Shown here: positions 1-14,327 of the stretch, piece by piece
Layout: every line of letters begins with the position of its first letter
How positions within the stretch are numbered: position 1 is the first letter of the stretch
From: Branchiostoma belcheri
Taxonomy: Eukaryota > Chordata > Leptocardii > Amphioxiformes > Branchiostomatidae
Direction of reading: 5' to 3'
Length of the DNA: 64,000 nucleotides
Assembly (NCBI RefSeq): GCF_001625305.1
Contig: NW_017803080.1
Location: 180,681-244,680 of the forward strand
Translations under genes and position numbers: made by a program
The notes under the pieces: model-generated
Database searches by the model: none
Seen by the model: only the letters and a program-made list of their open reading frames with translations
Told to the model about the DNA's origin: nothing

Positions 1-13
1 CGCGTACGTGTAG

Positions 14-58
14 GATGTGTGTGTGTGTGAGCGCGCGCGTTTGTGTGTATTTGTGTGT

Positions 59-113
<55 letters not shown>

Positions 114-173
114 TATGTGTGTGTGTGTGGTGGGGGGGGGGGTCTGTGTGGGCCTGTGTGTCTGCGTGTGTTT
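14..173. repeat. (GT)n microsatellite
   Basis: An imperfect GT/TG dinucleotide run with GA, GC and poly-G interruptions, lying in the intron just upstream of the first visible exon of the mucin-like gene. Open frames here give only Cys-Val repeats and are not coding. Confidence 0.95.
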
Positions 174-235
174 GAAAATATCTGTACGTCTGATTACATT
201 TAATCCAACCTAATTTAATCAATCCAATTTTTCAG

Positions 236-3216
236 AACCTGATATCGACGAGTGCCGGAGTGCCAATGGTGACTGTGACCAGATTTGCCACAACACAGTT
301 GGATCGTACCACTGTTCATGTAGGGAGGGATATCAGCTAAGCGGGAACACCACTTGCACAGGTACCCATGTATTAGGCATGGGCTAAAGGAGTACTTAAG
401 TCGGGGAATAGGATACGTTTTTAAATAAATAATATGTATAGTAAGTAAAAAAAAATGGATACCACTACAACTACTACTACCACTGCTGCTGCTACTACTA
501 CTACTACTTTTACATTTATTTCTATATGGGGTTAGTTTAGACAGCAAATACGTTTTGCCTACAGCAATGTTATATTGAATTTCGTAATCCCGCCTGTCTA
601 ATGTTTACTAGCGGAGGCATCGTATCGAACGATATTCTCTGAATAGTGAAGTATGGCTTACTATATCGTAGCCACAAAAAGGAAAGGAAAGCAGCAAATA
701 TTGACGACACAAAGTTTTCTTGTCTTTTATTCATTTAGATATTGACGAGTGTTCGGTGAGCAATGGCGGCTGTCAGCAGATCTGTGTGAACACTGAAGGG
801 AGCTACAACTGCTCGTGCCTGGCCGGCTGGGAAGTCTTTGACGTTACGCACTGTATTGGTAAAACAAAACCAATATCTTGATACTGTACACATAGTTTTT
901 TTGAGCCCGCCATTGAATAGTTTACTCACTCCCCGCCATTGAACTGTGTCTAACATATACAACGCACATACTAATGATAAAGAATAACACATTTAGGGAT
1001 ATCTGTTGTTTGGGCTAGAAATTAACATCTACTGACTTGTAGACAAATTCTTTCTCGAACCAATGTACAAAGTCAAAATCCCTAAATGTTATGAAATAAA
1101 GACTTCCATAACTAGATATAGAATTGGGACTTACCCCAAATTTTTGGTTGACTCCATCAACCTTGTTCACGGAATGGACCCGTCTATTCTTGGAACGTGA
1201 CGTCAGAGACACGTGACCGTAGTAGCGGGTCATACGTGCCAGATAACTTGTGTCGCCCCCCGTCTCTGTTCAGGGTAGGTCTGTGAGCTCTTATTTAGAC
1301 CGCCTCCTTAACTCCTCTTGCAAGGAAGTCCGATTCAGAATCAAGGATTTTTACCCCTTCAAGAGATACTGAATGTCCCGGGGACTCAATGTGAATATGT
1401 TATGAGACTTCTGAGTTTACAGAACTGAGACGTTGATGTTCCAGGAATCTCGTTTTTAATGCACGTTCTGTCTCACCTATGTATGTATCCTTACACGGAA
1501 CCTTCCTGGTTTGACCTTGTAACCTAAGAGTTGGAAGTTAAAGCTTAGTCTTTATTTCATAATGACTTATACCAACACAGATGAACTTCCATGCCATCCC
1601 TATATGTTATCCATAAACAGTGTTACAAAATGCCGTAACTATCGGACGCTGCACTAAACGTTTTAACAGTGCACGCTACGCTGCTCAAGTCAACAGCTGG
1701 TAACTGCAAAAACATCTATCCGGTAGGCGTCGCTGCTGTCTCAAACGTTGCCTTATATTTGGAGACGGTGACAGATAGACTACTAAAACGTTGGCAAATA
1801 AAAAAAAAACATATGCGATGAAAAAGTTTACAAACGCCATGTGCTGTATGTTCGATAGCGCAATATAATCACTTTAATTGATTTTTTTGTGAAAGCCTAA
1901 AATATCTAATCCAGGGCTTTTATCTGATATGTGATAAGATTATTGGATTCTTGTATTGAAAGACATACAGTCAAAGTCAAATTGTAACCAATCACTGGAC
2001 AGAAAAAAATCGCACACGCAATTTTGTCACACATACATATATTCTATGTTTCCTCCGCCTTTTACCCTTTCAGATACTAACGAGTGCCTGATAAACAACG
2101 GCGGCTGTCAGCAGGACTGTGTGAAGACCCCGGGGAGCTACTACTGCACCTGTAGGGAAGGGTTCCAGTCCGTGGGAACTCACAACTGTTCAGGTAACGT
2201 CGCTTTATCATATATTAGTCAAAATATGTTGATAAGTTCAAAACCTGTCCGCTTTTAGACATACATACTATACATACTATAGATAAATTTGATAACATTC
2301 TAGGCGTGTACTGTGCCTTTAAAGGCACCCGATGGAATTTTAGGGCGGAAAAATATATTACAGTATATAATTATAAAAACTGTAGCAAAAGTTTATTTGA
2401 TTCTGATATTTACTGCCATTTTAGCCCTTTTTTTGCCATCAATTCATACTTTAAACGTTTACATACTTTAAATACGTCTCAACAGCGCGTGAGACGTCTC
2501 ATATTTTTTACCTTCTGTCAAAAAGCCAATACCAGCCTACGATACAAAACAACCTTAATTTTTTGTAGAATGTCTTTGTACAATACCTTTGTACAGCGAC
2601 ATCGCATTTTTGAAACAAAGATAAGTATGCTATGTGAAAAGACTGATTCAACTTACTGTATCAAAACAATGACCAGAAAATTGATAATAAAAATCCAGTT
2701 TTGCTGCTCAGAAATGTCAATAAAGGAAATTAATAATAGGCAAGCATTTGCAAAGCTACGGAAAAGTTGGTAAAAAAACAAAAAGCACTTTTGTGGGGTC
2801 GGTGGCGCAACGGCAGCGTGCGCGACTTGGAATCAAGAGGTCCCGGGTTTGAGGCCGGACATGCCACCGATCTTGTACCCTTGGGAAAGGCACTTTACAC
2901 GACTTTCCTCACTAGACTCAAGTGAAAATGAGTATTGTCGACTGTCCATGTTTTGTTTCTATGTGCAGGTCACAACACCAGCAACAGCTGCCTCTGTGCC
3001 GCGTGTATTGCACTGTTGCAATTTCAATAAATCAAATCAAACCCATCAATCAAAAAGCACTAAGTGGTGAATGTTTGAATATCCTGTGAATATATTTTGC
3101 ATTAGATATTGACGAGTGTAGCTTTCTAAAGGAGTGCCACTTCTGTACCAACAACATCGGGTCCTACTCCTGCACATGCCGGTCTGGGTACACCCTCGTT
3201 AATGGAGAATGTAGAG
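236..3216 (+). CDS. Four N-terminal calcium-binding EGF exons of the mucin-like gene
   Basis: Exons 236-361, 739-858, 2074-2193 and 3106-3216 each encode one EGF module of 37-42 codons and are symmetric phase 1-1. Each starts D-[IT]-[DN]-E-C. The first three carry six cysteines in EGF order with a central G-S-Y and a late C-x-C-x-x-G-[YF]/W segment; the D-x-[DN]-E plus the aromatic after GS is the usual Ca-binding signature. The fourth (3106) has a shortened loop (C-H-F-C) and should be read as a divergent EGF. Exon 236 has two extra codons before D-I-D-E. Symmetric exons of this kind can be added or skipped without a frame change, so alternative splicing is possible. Confidence 0.93.
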
Positions 3217-6200
3217 GTTGGTGCAGTTTTGGTCGTGCTGTTTATGTTTTGTTCATTTATTGCTGGCAATACTCAATATATTGTCAGTGTTTTCAATCGC
3301 ATTTGAAAATATAGTTTATATCGATCTGCTCTGAATATTTTAAACGTCAAATATTGGCTCAATTCATCAATTTAATTTTTAATATGTCATGCCAATGTGA
3401 ATAAAGCTGAATCTAATTGTAGAAAATCCACATCGAAAATTTTGAATTCCTACAAAAATATGCACATTTAACGCTATTGTACAAAGTAACATTGTCGTGT
3501 GTCATATATGCATATTTGGCATTCCAAGAGACCAATTTATACTGAAAATGGTATTGAACTTGGCATACTGAAAATGAGACTAAATGATTTATCTACAGCG
3601 AGAAGGTCAAATGAATATAAAAACGACGTAACACACTTACAGATATGTGCATAGATTGGTTCCTAAACATTCCTTTATTGTACATTTTCGCATGAAAGCT
3701 GTTATTTATGAAAAATTCAAACTGTTCTCTAACTCATAAATTTCACTCACCGGAATTTTCGACTGAGTCACTCAGTCTTCTTCAGCTATCTGACCAAAAT
3801 GCTGTAGACACGTAATTTTCCCCATGTGTGACGTCAGTAAAGGGTCGAAGGTTGTCTTAAGTCAATATCGCCCCCCGTCCCGGTTGAGCGAAGGTTGAAA
3901 TGCCCTGATTTATCTTGATGTATCTTGATCTATGGCCTCTTTTATACCTCTCTTAAAGTAATCCTGTTCGGTACCCTAGATTCTGACCCCCTCCAGATCC
4001 ACTGTGTGTCCCGTTGATTCTATGTGGATGTGCTGCGACACCTCAGATGCAACAGAACTGGGTCGTCTATGTTCTAGAAACCTGGTTTTCAGTGAGCGCT
4101 TAGTTTTCCCTCAGTTTGAGTGGGAGAACAGCTTAAATGTTTCATAATGTAATTTACCAACTTAGATGAACTTTCATGCTAAAGTGAGGTGTCGCAGCAC
4201 ACCCACTAAAGCTGTTATTTGTTTAAGTGCTCATCTGCGTAATCGTCATCATGTGATGGGCTTTTCTAACTTTGCTATTCATATATGCCAGATGCGTGCT
4301 TATGACTTTCAATGAATCATCAACAGACAGTGACCTGTACCCTTATGGAGCGGCAGTGGGCAAGGAAAGCCAGCAGTGGGACTTTACTTACTGTAAGAAG
4401 GAAGAACTACCGCTAGAGGGATTGCGATTCTTTGACAGAAGATGTTACCGTGTTTACGTAAGTTGGCAAAACTTGTTGTTATCTGCTTAACTGATTTTCA
4501 CAGAATCAAAGAAAGAATTAGATACTTATTTTGCCAGAGCTTTATACAATCTAGATCTGTAAAATAAATGTGTATCTCTAAGCTTGTTGCAACCATAAAG
4601 TTGAGTTGTTGATTTCTCTGTTTCTGTTTTCTTCTTACGCCAGTTTTCCATTGGCTTTTCTGTCAGTTGACTCTCAGTAATCTAAAGCTAATGCTGGGTC
4701 CAGGTCATATCTAAATCCATGTGTATGGCAGTTAGTAGAAATTCTTCAATCAGTGACTGTATTTAAAGGTAAAAAACACGTACCTCCAAATTTGTATGGC
4801 GTGTAGCCAATGTATTTTTTATTATAAAAATTAAATTTTAGTGGCCGCGTGTGTTTGTGTGAAGAAACAAGAAGATAATAATGAATCATAATCCTATTAA
4901 AAGCGTGAGTATGGTTTGGTAAGGGGAAGGCAAGATTATGTTTTGGGCCTCCTAGCGTCTTTCCATGGTACTTCAGCAGAACTTCCTTTTTTGATATGTA
5001 GTGAGCTGGTAAATACCCCTTGGACCAGATAATAAAAGACATAGGTTTCGAATATTAAAAATTCCTCTAGTAGGGGTTAATGGATTATCATGATGATTTT
5101 TGGTATGTAGTTATTTTAGGTGAAAAATTGCATAGCTAAGTGCTTATTTTGCAAAAAGCATCTATATAATAACAAAAATTCACACGATATTTGTACAGGT
5201 GTGTGATAACGGCATCGTGTCATTTGACCCCATCCCGCGTCCCACGCGACCACACCTTCTGACCAACAGTGTGTGGGGAGGGAAGGCTGTCATCGCACCG
5301 TTCCAGGCTCAGTCTCAGTCCTACGTCACAGGCGTCCCAGAGCACAAACGTACCAAGATCTACATCGAGATGTACGAGAAGGGCGACGATAATGTACATT
5401 CACCCGAGGTTCTTCGTCGTGCAAGGGACGACGGAAGGTCCATTAAAGACTTCTACCTTCCTTGTAAGCACATTTTACCATTAGAGAAGAAATGGCAACT
5501 AATAGTAGATGATAGGTAGTATATAGTATTGTTATAATGTATAGATTCCTAGTAATTATTTCAGTGATAGTGAAATACTGTTTTTACTGATGATTCTTCT
5601 TCTTCTCCTTCTCCTCCTGCCACATCTTTAAATTGATTCAACTCCTTCATTTTTGGGCGAAATTACCTGGAATTTCGTATAGAGGTAGAGTGGGTAAATA
5701 CCCCTAGGTGTTTTTTAAATTTTTTTGATACAAGCTTTTACAATCGTTTTATTTGCTTTTTAGCGGTCCCCATAGGAAAGTACTGTGGGGGCGTACGCGC
5801 GTGACGTAATAAGAAAGGAATTCGGCGGTATGCCCATATATGGGCATGCAAGCATGAACCTGACGCAGACCAATCTAATCTTCTTGCTGATTGGCTGTTG
5901 GATTTGATTGGATTAACTCAATTAACACCTGTTCAAAGCCGTTCCATTTTGACAGTATGAACTCAAGTGTTTTGGTAGGTACAGCACAGGCCACGAAATA
6001 CGCATCGATTTTCGAGGGACGTTCTGCGGGAGAGTGCAGGACGCTGTGCGGGACTTCCCTCGGGAGAGTGCGGGACGTCCTCCGGGAGAGTGCGATACGT
6101 TCTGCGGGAGAGTGCGGTACGTCCAGCGGGAGAGTGCGGTACGTTCTGCGGGAGCCAGACATTTTGCTCTTCTCTGTTGGAACAACGCAAGTTGGAGGTC

Positions 6201-9200
6201 AATGACCTGCGCCCGGCGTGTAAACAAAAAAGTTACGCGGTACGTAATGTGTATCGTCGGCGCGCACGCCACGGTATCAACAATTTTCCGCAATCTTTAC
6301 CAACTAGTATTATCTAGGTTCTGTTATCGATCTCCGAAGAATCACCAAAATTGTAGAGTGTACAGGCGTTCGTTTGTTGTTGCTGAGAACATCGCGAGAC
6401 GGCTTCCTGGCGAGCGTCGAGGGCTTGCATGCCCGACAGTTTTCGAAGATTGGGACAGGGGAGCGGCTGTAATATTAAAAGGGAGCCCGGGCGGCTTCTG
6501 CTAGCCGGGTTGATAGTTAAGTAACATCAAGGTGGTTCAAAAGCAAACCTGATAAAGAAGGAAACCCCGTAGTTAATAGTTGAAAGTCTTGGTGCCTTGA
6601 AGCGATCGATACCGCCATGCTGTTTACTTTTTATGACATACAATGCAGTGAGTGATGTGTATCGCACCGAGTTAGCTCGGTTGGAAACGCGCAAGGCGGC
6701 AATCCCAGGCATTGCAAGTTCGAACCCCAGTGCATCGGACATTAATATTTTTAACAATTTAACATTTTTAACAATTTTATCATTTTTAACAATTTTATCA
6801 GTTTAAACAATTTTAACAATTCTGCATTTTAACAATTTCAACATTTTTTTTATTTTCGTTGTTTTGCTTTTAACATTCAAAAACTGATTGTTCTTACTCA
6901 AGAATGTCAATAACTTAGAATGTTAGTCTTTTGTATTTTTCCAACATACAAACTAAAATCACTTTGATGTTGTCACAAAAGTATTGAGCTGACAAGAGAG
7001 AAGGAGTACGGTACTCTGCCAGTGTGAAGAATCTACAGAGGTATTACCAGTCACTAGTAGCAAGAGATAGATCACATTGAATGATGACGATGAGGACGAA
7101 TCATATGAAGTACTATTATAGCTAGTACAGAAATTCTACTGCTTTACTTTACTTTCTTTCACTCTGTACATGCAATTAGCTCACTGGCATGATTTGAAAA
7201 ATAAAGGTTATGATAATCATATTATATGTATAGCTAATTCAATATATGGCTTCATAGTTTATGTGATTGTTAATAAGGCCATGTTGATTTGATTGTATGG
7301 ATGGCATCTGTGCGCGCATCGGTTTTCGTTAATTTAAAGCTAAGTTTACGACAATGATACAAAACATCTGGAAACTAAGCAAACATACTCTGTAAATTGA
7401 TTACTGTAATTCCCCATTTTTTTCACCAAACCGCAACGTAACGCAAGCGGGAGGTCTATGTTCACGGTTTCACTGTCACCTCTGTACCGTGAACTTATCA
7501 TTACAGTTAGGAAATAATTCCTGGACTTTCTTTTTCCTGCAACTGTCACCACCGTGAATATATAGTTCCGTGAACATGTCCATGTTTCTCAGACCGTGAA
7601 AATTTTGCTACCGTTATTAGTAGTTGCAATTTCGTCATTAGTAGTATTTAGATACCTGCAATATATAACTTTGAGATTGAGATAAGTGTAAAGTAAAGCT
7701 GTCGAGATTTAACGTGCTTGTCGTTGTATCTTTGTAAAAAATAAGGGAGATAATGGCCAAGTGCCATTTTTGTAAATATCTGTCGAGATTCAAAAAGCTT
7801 GTCCTTGTATAATTGCAGTATGATTTATTCAGAATCTTCTATTTTTGTATGGGGAGGGAGATGGAGTGAAATATTACATTTGCTCCGAAGCAAATGTTGG
7901 CCTTTCTAGTTAGCATTAGAATATAGCGTTCCAGTATGCATACTCATGTTTTGCATACTCCCTGTCCTCTTATGCATTTAGCCCATCTGGGCAAGAACAT
8001 GCAATAAATATTCATATCATTATATTAGATATTTTACCATCCTCGACTCTATATAGGGGGAGGTGTCTGATCGATCGAAAAATGATAATTTAGGCTCACT
8101 TGGTGGCCTCACAAGTACGTCGCTTTTTATGATTTGAATGACTTTTTGACATGCTAATTTTGATAATTTTTGTAATCCCCAGACTACGAACCAGCATGGG
8201 TAACTGTTATAACATGGGTTAACATTGCGCCTTCCTGTAGCCTGTACTCTCATGGAGTGTGCCCTGTACCACTCGCTAACCTGCCGGTAAGAACAATTTA
8301 AAACATTAAAAAACATTCAGCATTTTTTAAACAACGACGCAATAATAAAGTTGACAATGACCAATGTTCTGCACTACTAAAATGACTTAAACGTACTTAA
8401 TTGCGTTATTAAAATGTTGCATACAATTTTTAATCTTACCCTCAACGTTCGTAATCTCTACCATGCATAAAGTACAAAGTACAAAGGGAGATATGTTTCT
8501 ATTGTCATATCTGTGTATATAGTCTGTTTTGTCTTTACCTGAGTACTATTTCATATAGTTAGAGTTATTCCGAATTCTTTTTTTAAGCCAAGTTCTGTGT
8601 ATCCACCTGTTAGGTAAACAGCTTCCAGCTGATGCTGACCTCGGATGGAACGTATTCGTTTGCTTTGTTCATCTACCCTGCACGGAAGATCGAGTGGATA
8701 AGCCCTGGTACTGATTTTACTTCGTGGTCTAATAATAACTTAGAGACATCATAGTGACATAAGAGGTATATAATTTCAGGTTTTTTAGAACAGATCTTTT
8801 TAATGATTTAATAGTTTCACATGTCTTCATAGGTACCAAGGACTAGAAGGCTGTGGAACGCCTTACCGGCCTCGCTATACGATGTTAAGATCAGGTTCAC
8901 TCTGCACTGATTAGAAAAAAAAATGTCTGATGAAGATTGGCACCAATAGATTTTAAATTTTCAAACTTCTATATTTTGGGTTTAATAATTACTAAAAATT
9001 ATAAGGGCAACAGATGAGATTGCATGACGAATTCCGTCCTTATTGATGCCCCCATCCACACGCTGCCAACCTAAACTATCGAAGAAGCACGCACACACAC
9101 ACACAAACACACACACACACACACACACACATACACACACAGACACACACACACACACACACACGCACGCACACACACACACACACACATCAACCCACCC

Positions 9201-12200
9201 AAAACAGTACTTCCGTACACAGAAGTAAGATTTTTTTGTGACTGGGTAATATCGTACTGCAGATGAGCTTTTAGGGACATCCGCCCCCCTCAGCCTTATA
9301 GCTGTGGCAGGATACAATGCCGGGGACGGAGATGGTGTACCTGATCATTCACTGGACATGGACGGATCGGGAACTACAATGATGAGACGGGTTTGGCTAC
9401 AAAACTCAGGTAGAAATAGAGTTTTTAAATAGATATTAATTATAAACAAATCTATATCAAGATTACATAAATATTACGTTTATATGATAAACGTACAAAT
9501 ACGGCTGATTTTAAGGGTATGGTTGCTACCTTTGTGGTTTCAGTAACTCGATCGAAACTATTTAATATGTACTCAATTTGATTGTATTTTTGTTTTTAAA
9601 ACGTAAACGGCGTCATGATCAGAATTATTTGAATGAATATGACAAACATACTTTTTTTCAGTTTGAAAAGGCACTAAAGGACTTTTTAATAGTGTCAACA
9701 GAGTGGACAGAGCGGCATGGAGAGAAAGAGTGGACTTGGTCCGGGCAATTCGCCCGACCTGATGATGATGATAAATAGTGTCAACACAGCGTTTTGTCGA
9801 AAATTTAATCCTGTTATTTATTATGTACATGTATCAACAGGACGCTGGGGCTTTGCTCTTCAGGAACAAGTAAGCACTGATATTCCGCAACCAGCCGTCT
9901 TACAATGCTCTATGTGGATCCGGGCACAAGGGGAAGACAAGGCCTACGGCGTGTTGCAGGGGACATACGACCGGGTGAAAGGCTACAGTGCCTGTCCCTG
10001 CACAGCCGAGCAAGCATTTTATGACGAAACGTAAGATTTATTATTTTATTTATCTATTTTTTATTTATTTAAATTACGAACATTGCAATACTGTGCAAGG
10101 CCCTGGCAGCTGCAGCTGATGTCGGGCCCCACATACATACATAAACATACACACATCATAGCACAATAAAGTCACAAATCACAGAAATCTCTTATACTCA
10201 CAATCCATAACCTAGGCAAATAAGAAATTAAACAAATAACAATATAACTTAGTATGTTTGGAGGACAGATGTCATTCAGATATATAATATTTCTATATTT
10301 ACAGTGTTGTAAGAATAGATGGAAGGACTAGAAATTAGAATCGGTTCGTTGATGAAATGTAAGTATGAAGAGCGGCCGAAAGGTTTTGATCTGTAAGAGG
10401 GTCGTGACCTGGATAACCGATGAGAAGGATGTTAGTAGAGAGGGGTCTATCCGATTTATTATAATGAAAGAGTTAAGCAAAACATATTTTATACAAATAT
10501 CTTCCAAACGCGGTAAAGAAAGGGAAACTGATGGAGTATGGCCACGTGTCGCCTTTATCGGTACTAGTCACAACCTTTATGCAGGAAAAGAGTCCAAGAG
10601 GGACAAACAGGGTAATGGGAAATGAAAAAAAAATACACATAAGGCACACATAGGGCAAGACATAGGGTAAGATTTAAAACTATCCGTACGAATATATCTA
10701 CTGCTTACATTATACGCGTACGTCTATATCCTTTCCATATAGTTCAATTAAGATCTAGTGCCAACCATTACATGTTTTGATGAATAAATGAACAAGAGTT
10801 CCATGACCTCATACCTTCCCCAAATAAAGGTATGGGGCCCAAAATCTAATCATTTCCAGTTCTTATAAAGACCTACCCACCTACCAAGTTGCATTACAAT
10901 GCATATAAAGCTTCTTGAGTTATGCTGTTCATAAACAGACAGACAAAGAAACAGACAAGCGGTACTAAAAACACAACCTTCTTGGTGAAGGTAATAATAG
11001 AATGGCTAAACATCAGTTTATTTAGCGGTTAAATTACAACGTGTCATAATAGGGACGGCACAAGTTTATTTGAAATTCAAAATACACACTGATTATGATC
11101 ATAACTCATATGGATTTCCTAGGTACTCCTATCAAGTGAACAGCGATGAGGAATGCGCTCAGAGCTTACCATTTTACAGTTTTGTCCATCTGTCAACCGA
11201 GTACGCTATCCGGCGGACATGCTGCTACACTCCGTCCCACTTTTACTGGCGAGTGAGTACACATAGATTGTGTTTATGGGCTACATGTATTAGAGATAGT
11301 CTATAGTCATCTGGTACATATTATAAGATGGTTAGCACGACAGGTACACTTTATTACTTTAGGAACGGAAGTATTGTTTTGGGATGCGCATGATTAAGAT
11401 GGTTTGCATGTTTGAGTTCCAGATATAGAAAGATGGTGTCTTATACGGAACTGGAAGGGCTGAGTTTGAGTTTTAGTTGATTGACACTCCTGTTACCTGG
11501 TATGCCCTGGGTGGTATGTAGTGGTCACCAGGGATGTGTACTTTGTATATACGTAATCATAGGATAAAGTGCAGACCATGCCTTAATCGTGTTAGTAACA
11601 GTCTTATATCATTGGGCTCTTTGCGTCTTGCCATCAATCTATTCTATTAATATGGAATAGAGTCAATCCCTTCTATGATTCGATACATTTTTATAGCTAA
11701 AAAGCTAGGCAGAATTCGCTTCCTGATTTGTTTTAATGAATATCCACATTAAAACTGCCATATGGTTAACTGTTTCAAACATAGATGTTCATATAAAATT
11801 CTTACTTTTGATGATTATGATATCACGTACTAATAATTTGCACGAATGCCTTATAGGTTTTTGGATCATTTGGGCAGACAAAGGTTGGAGGAGGACGATT
11901 ACTGACAGGACAACAGGGTGGTCACATTATAGTGGTGGGTTATTTTCTTATTCAATGCATAAAACGTTTTTTTAACGTTTTATGCATTTCAACGTTTAAA
12001 AACACGATTATGGCTAAAAGATTCCGGTCATAAAACAAGCACAATACTTGAAAAAGATGTATCATGGTGGTTCATTTGCTTTAAAATTGTCGAGTATAAG
12101 GATAAAATCATTTTTAACATTGCACATTTATATATGGCCATTCCTACATCATGACAGTCTTGCAAAGAATAATTCATATTCATCCCATACAGTGTCAGTG

Positions 12201-14285
12201 GTCTCATGATTAGGTGTTTGCCCCAGAACCCAAAGGGATTCAAACCCCTGATACATCCCGACGTTATGCCCCTGAAAAAGGCACTTTACCCTGATTTTCT
12301 ATTTTCTTTTTCAAGTACCTAGCTTCGGTTGGGGACTTCCCTCGAATAGGACGTTGAATGAAAATCCGCACATGATTAAGTGCACACCACACGTTTCGAA
12401 AATGAGTAGGGGAATGCCCCGGTGTGCGATGGTTAAAGTACTAAGGTGAAACTTCTGAAGAGAAGGTGACATTTACACCAATAGGGATCCTAATCAATAA
12501 AAAAAAAGTTCCGAGATCTCATACCTCCATGAAATATGGGTTTGACATGTAAATTCATTCTTTAATTATGCAAATGACCTCTACATAAACATAATAAATG
12601 CATCGTGATGTTAACTTTTTATTAACTTACACATGTTCCAAGTATGAAATTCCCATCATTTACCACTAAGGAGTCATAGAATTTTGATATAAATATGCAA
12701 ATCAGTTCCGTATTTGCATAATTGTATCTGGTGATATTCCTCCTGCCATAGATTATAAACATTACATGTATCAAAGACCCATGATGTAAAACACTGGAAT
12801 TACACAATTTCTTTATTAATTATGCAAATGAAGTCATGATTTACTTAATTTGCATCCAATAATGTAGATCTCTGCCTAAGCTACCCACATACCAAAAATC
12901 AAGAAAATACATTGTTCCTTTGTGAATTCCTCCACCAGGAGGCCCATATTTGACCTTGACCTTTGTCATTACAAGACTTACCAACATATCAAATATCATC
13001 ACAATCCATAAAGGCGTTCTGAAGTTATGCTGACCACAAAGTTGCGGAAACACACACACACACAGACAGACAGACACACACACAGACATACAGACACAAC
13101 AAAACAATACCTCCATTTTTCATGGGGGTAATGATCTGTATAGGCTTGTACAAAACCTATTTCCCTACTTCATACACTTGAGCACTGTAAAAAAATTCAT
13201 ATTCCTATAGCCTAATGCGACTTGACAAACCTTTCATAGAAAACATATCTGTTCCTTTATCTCCACTATAACTGAAAAGCGAGAAGTTGAATTTATGTAA
13301 TGATAGCTAGTTTTATTTTGTATATATCTTCACCATGTCTTGTTTTGCCCTGTACTTAGCCCAGTGTGGCTAAAATGTGCATGCAATAAAGGTTGTCTTT
13401 CATTCAATTTTTTTTTCTCCAGAATGACCGTAGTGATGATGAGGAGGCCCACTCTAGGTGCTGTGTTGAATTGTCAGGAGTTCGGGATGATTACTACTGC
13501 AGGAAGTTTACCGAACAGAGGCCACTGTCTCTACCGAGTATTGGAGGAAATCCTTGCAGAAACTACCCAAGTCAGCTAGGTACTAAGAGTTATCTTGGCA
13601 TTTGACCGCTTGTTAATGTATCATATTATAGTCCCAGAGTATCATATATAGTCCTAACATCGTGTTAAATTAATGAAAAAGATTTCTAATAATGTTGTAA
13701 GTTTTTAGATACTTTTTCTTTGATTTTTTTAATCTACTCACCTATTTATCTATTTTGCAGTAAAAGTAATGCTAACATAACGCATTCAAAGTGATTTTTG
13801 AATGAAATGAAACAGCAATTTAATAGACATAGACACGCACCCTCGCACTAACTTATCAAAATTTGAAACTGAAATTCAAGCTACAAAATGTAAAACACTG
13901 TTTTAATTATTTTAGATCACCACCTAGTGTACTATTTAAGAAAAATGCAAGAAATTTTCAATAAATCTCTAATGCTAAATCTGTAATAAAAATCTGATTC
14001 TAATTCTATTTTTGTTCAGTTTTTGTCATCATCCTGAATTTTTTTGTCATGTACAATTATTATTTTTCTTTAGTTTGGGTTATTGGAGCCTGGGGAGATC
14101 CACACATAACTACGTTAGATGGAGTCCGCTACGCCTTTAACGGACTGGGGGAATACGTTGTCTTGGATGTAGACGGGGTATACATGATTCAAGGGAGGAC
14201 TGCCTTAGCAAAAGGTAATAAAGAATTAACCGCTGAATATAGATGTTGTTGTTTTTAGTCATCAGTTTTAAGTCATTAGTTTTTT

Positions 14286-14327
<42 letters not shown>

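Larger units (their letters stand above)
5464..8182 (+). other. Long NIDO intron
   Basis: A 2.7-kb intron of the mucin-like gene. It holds an 18-bp palindrome, a 22-bp minisatellite and a tRNA-like repeat (listed separately), an AACAATTTTA-rich stretch at about 6740-6850, and a block at 7400-7620 where 'accgtgaa' recurs on both strands. No exon was found in 6850-8182. Confidence 0.7.

Noticed and set aside
2306..2773. 155-codon + strand frame
   Set aside because: Lies in an AT-rich intron between EGF exons, has no recognisable domain, and its composition matches intron.
4292..4457. Acceptor AG at 4291 as start of the first NIDO exon
   Set aside because: It would enter in the wrong phase after exon 3106-3216 and give a stop. 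The AG at 4326 keeps phase 1 and starts exactly at the D-x-D-L-Y-P-Y-G of NIDO.
6034..6504. 156-codon + strand frame and overlapping - strand frames
   Set aside because: They run through a 22-bp minisatellite inside an intron; no family motif and no splice support.
6655..6735. Functional tRNA gene
   Set aside because: A- and B-box-like motifs are present but no clean cloverleaf or acceptor stem could be paired; more consistent with a SINE head.
9043..9317. Frames of Thr-His or Cys-Val repeats
   Set aside because: Products of the AC microsatellite. The same applies at 14-203, 33983-34381 and 42138-42372.
9294..9409. Acceptor AG at 9293 for the last NIDO exon
   Set aside because: In phase 1 it gives an immediate TAG. 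The AG at 9301 restores the conserved Y-N-A-G-D-G frame.
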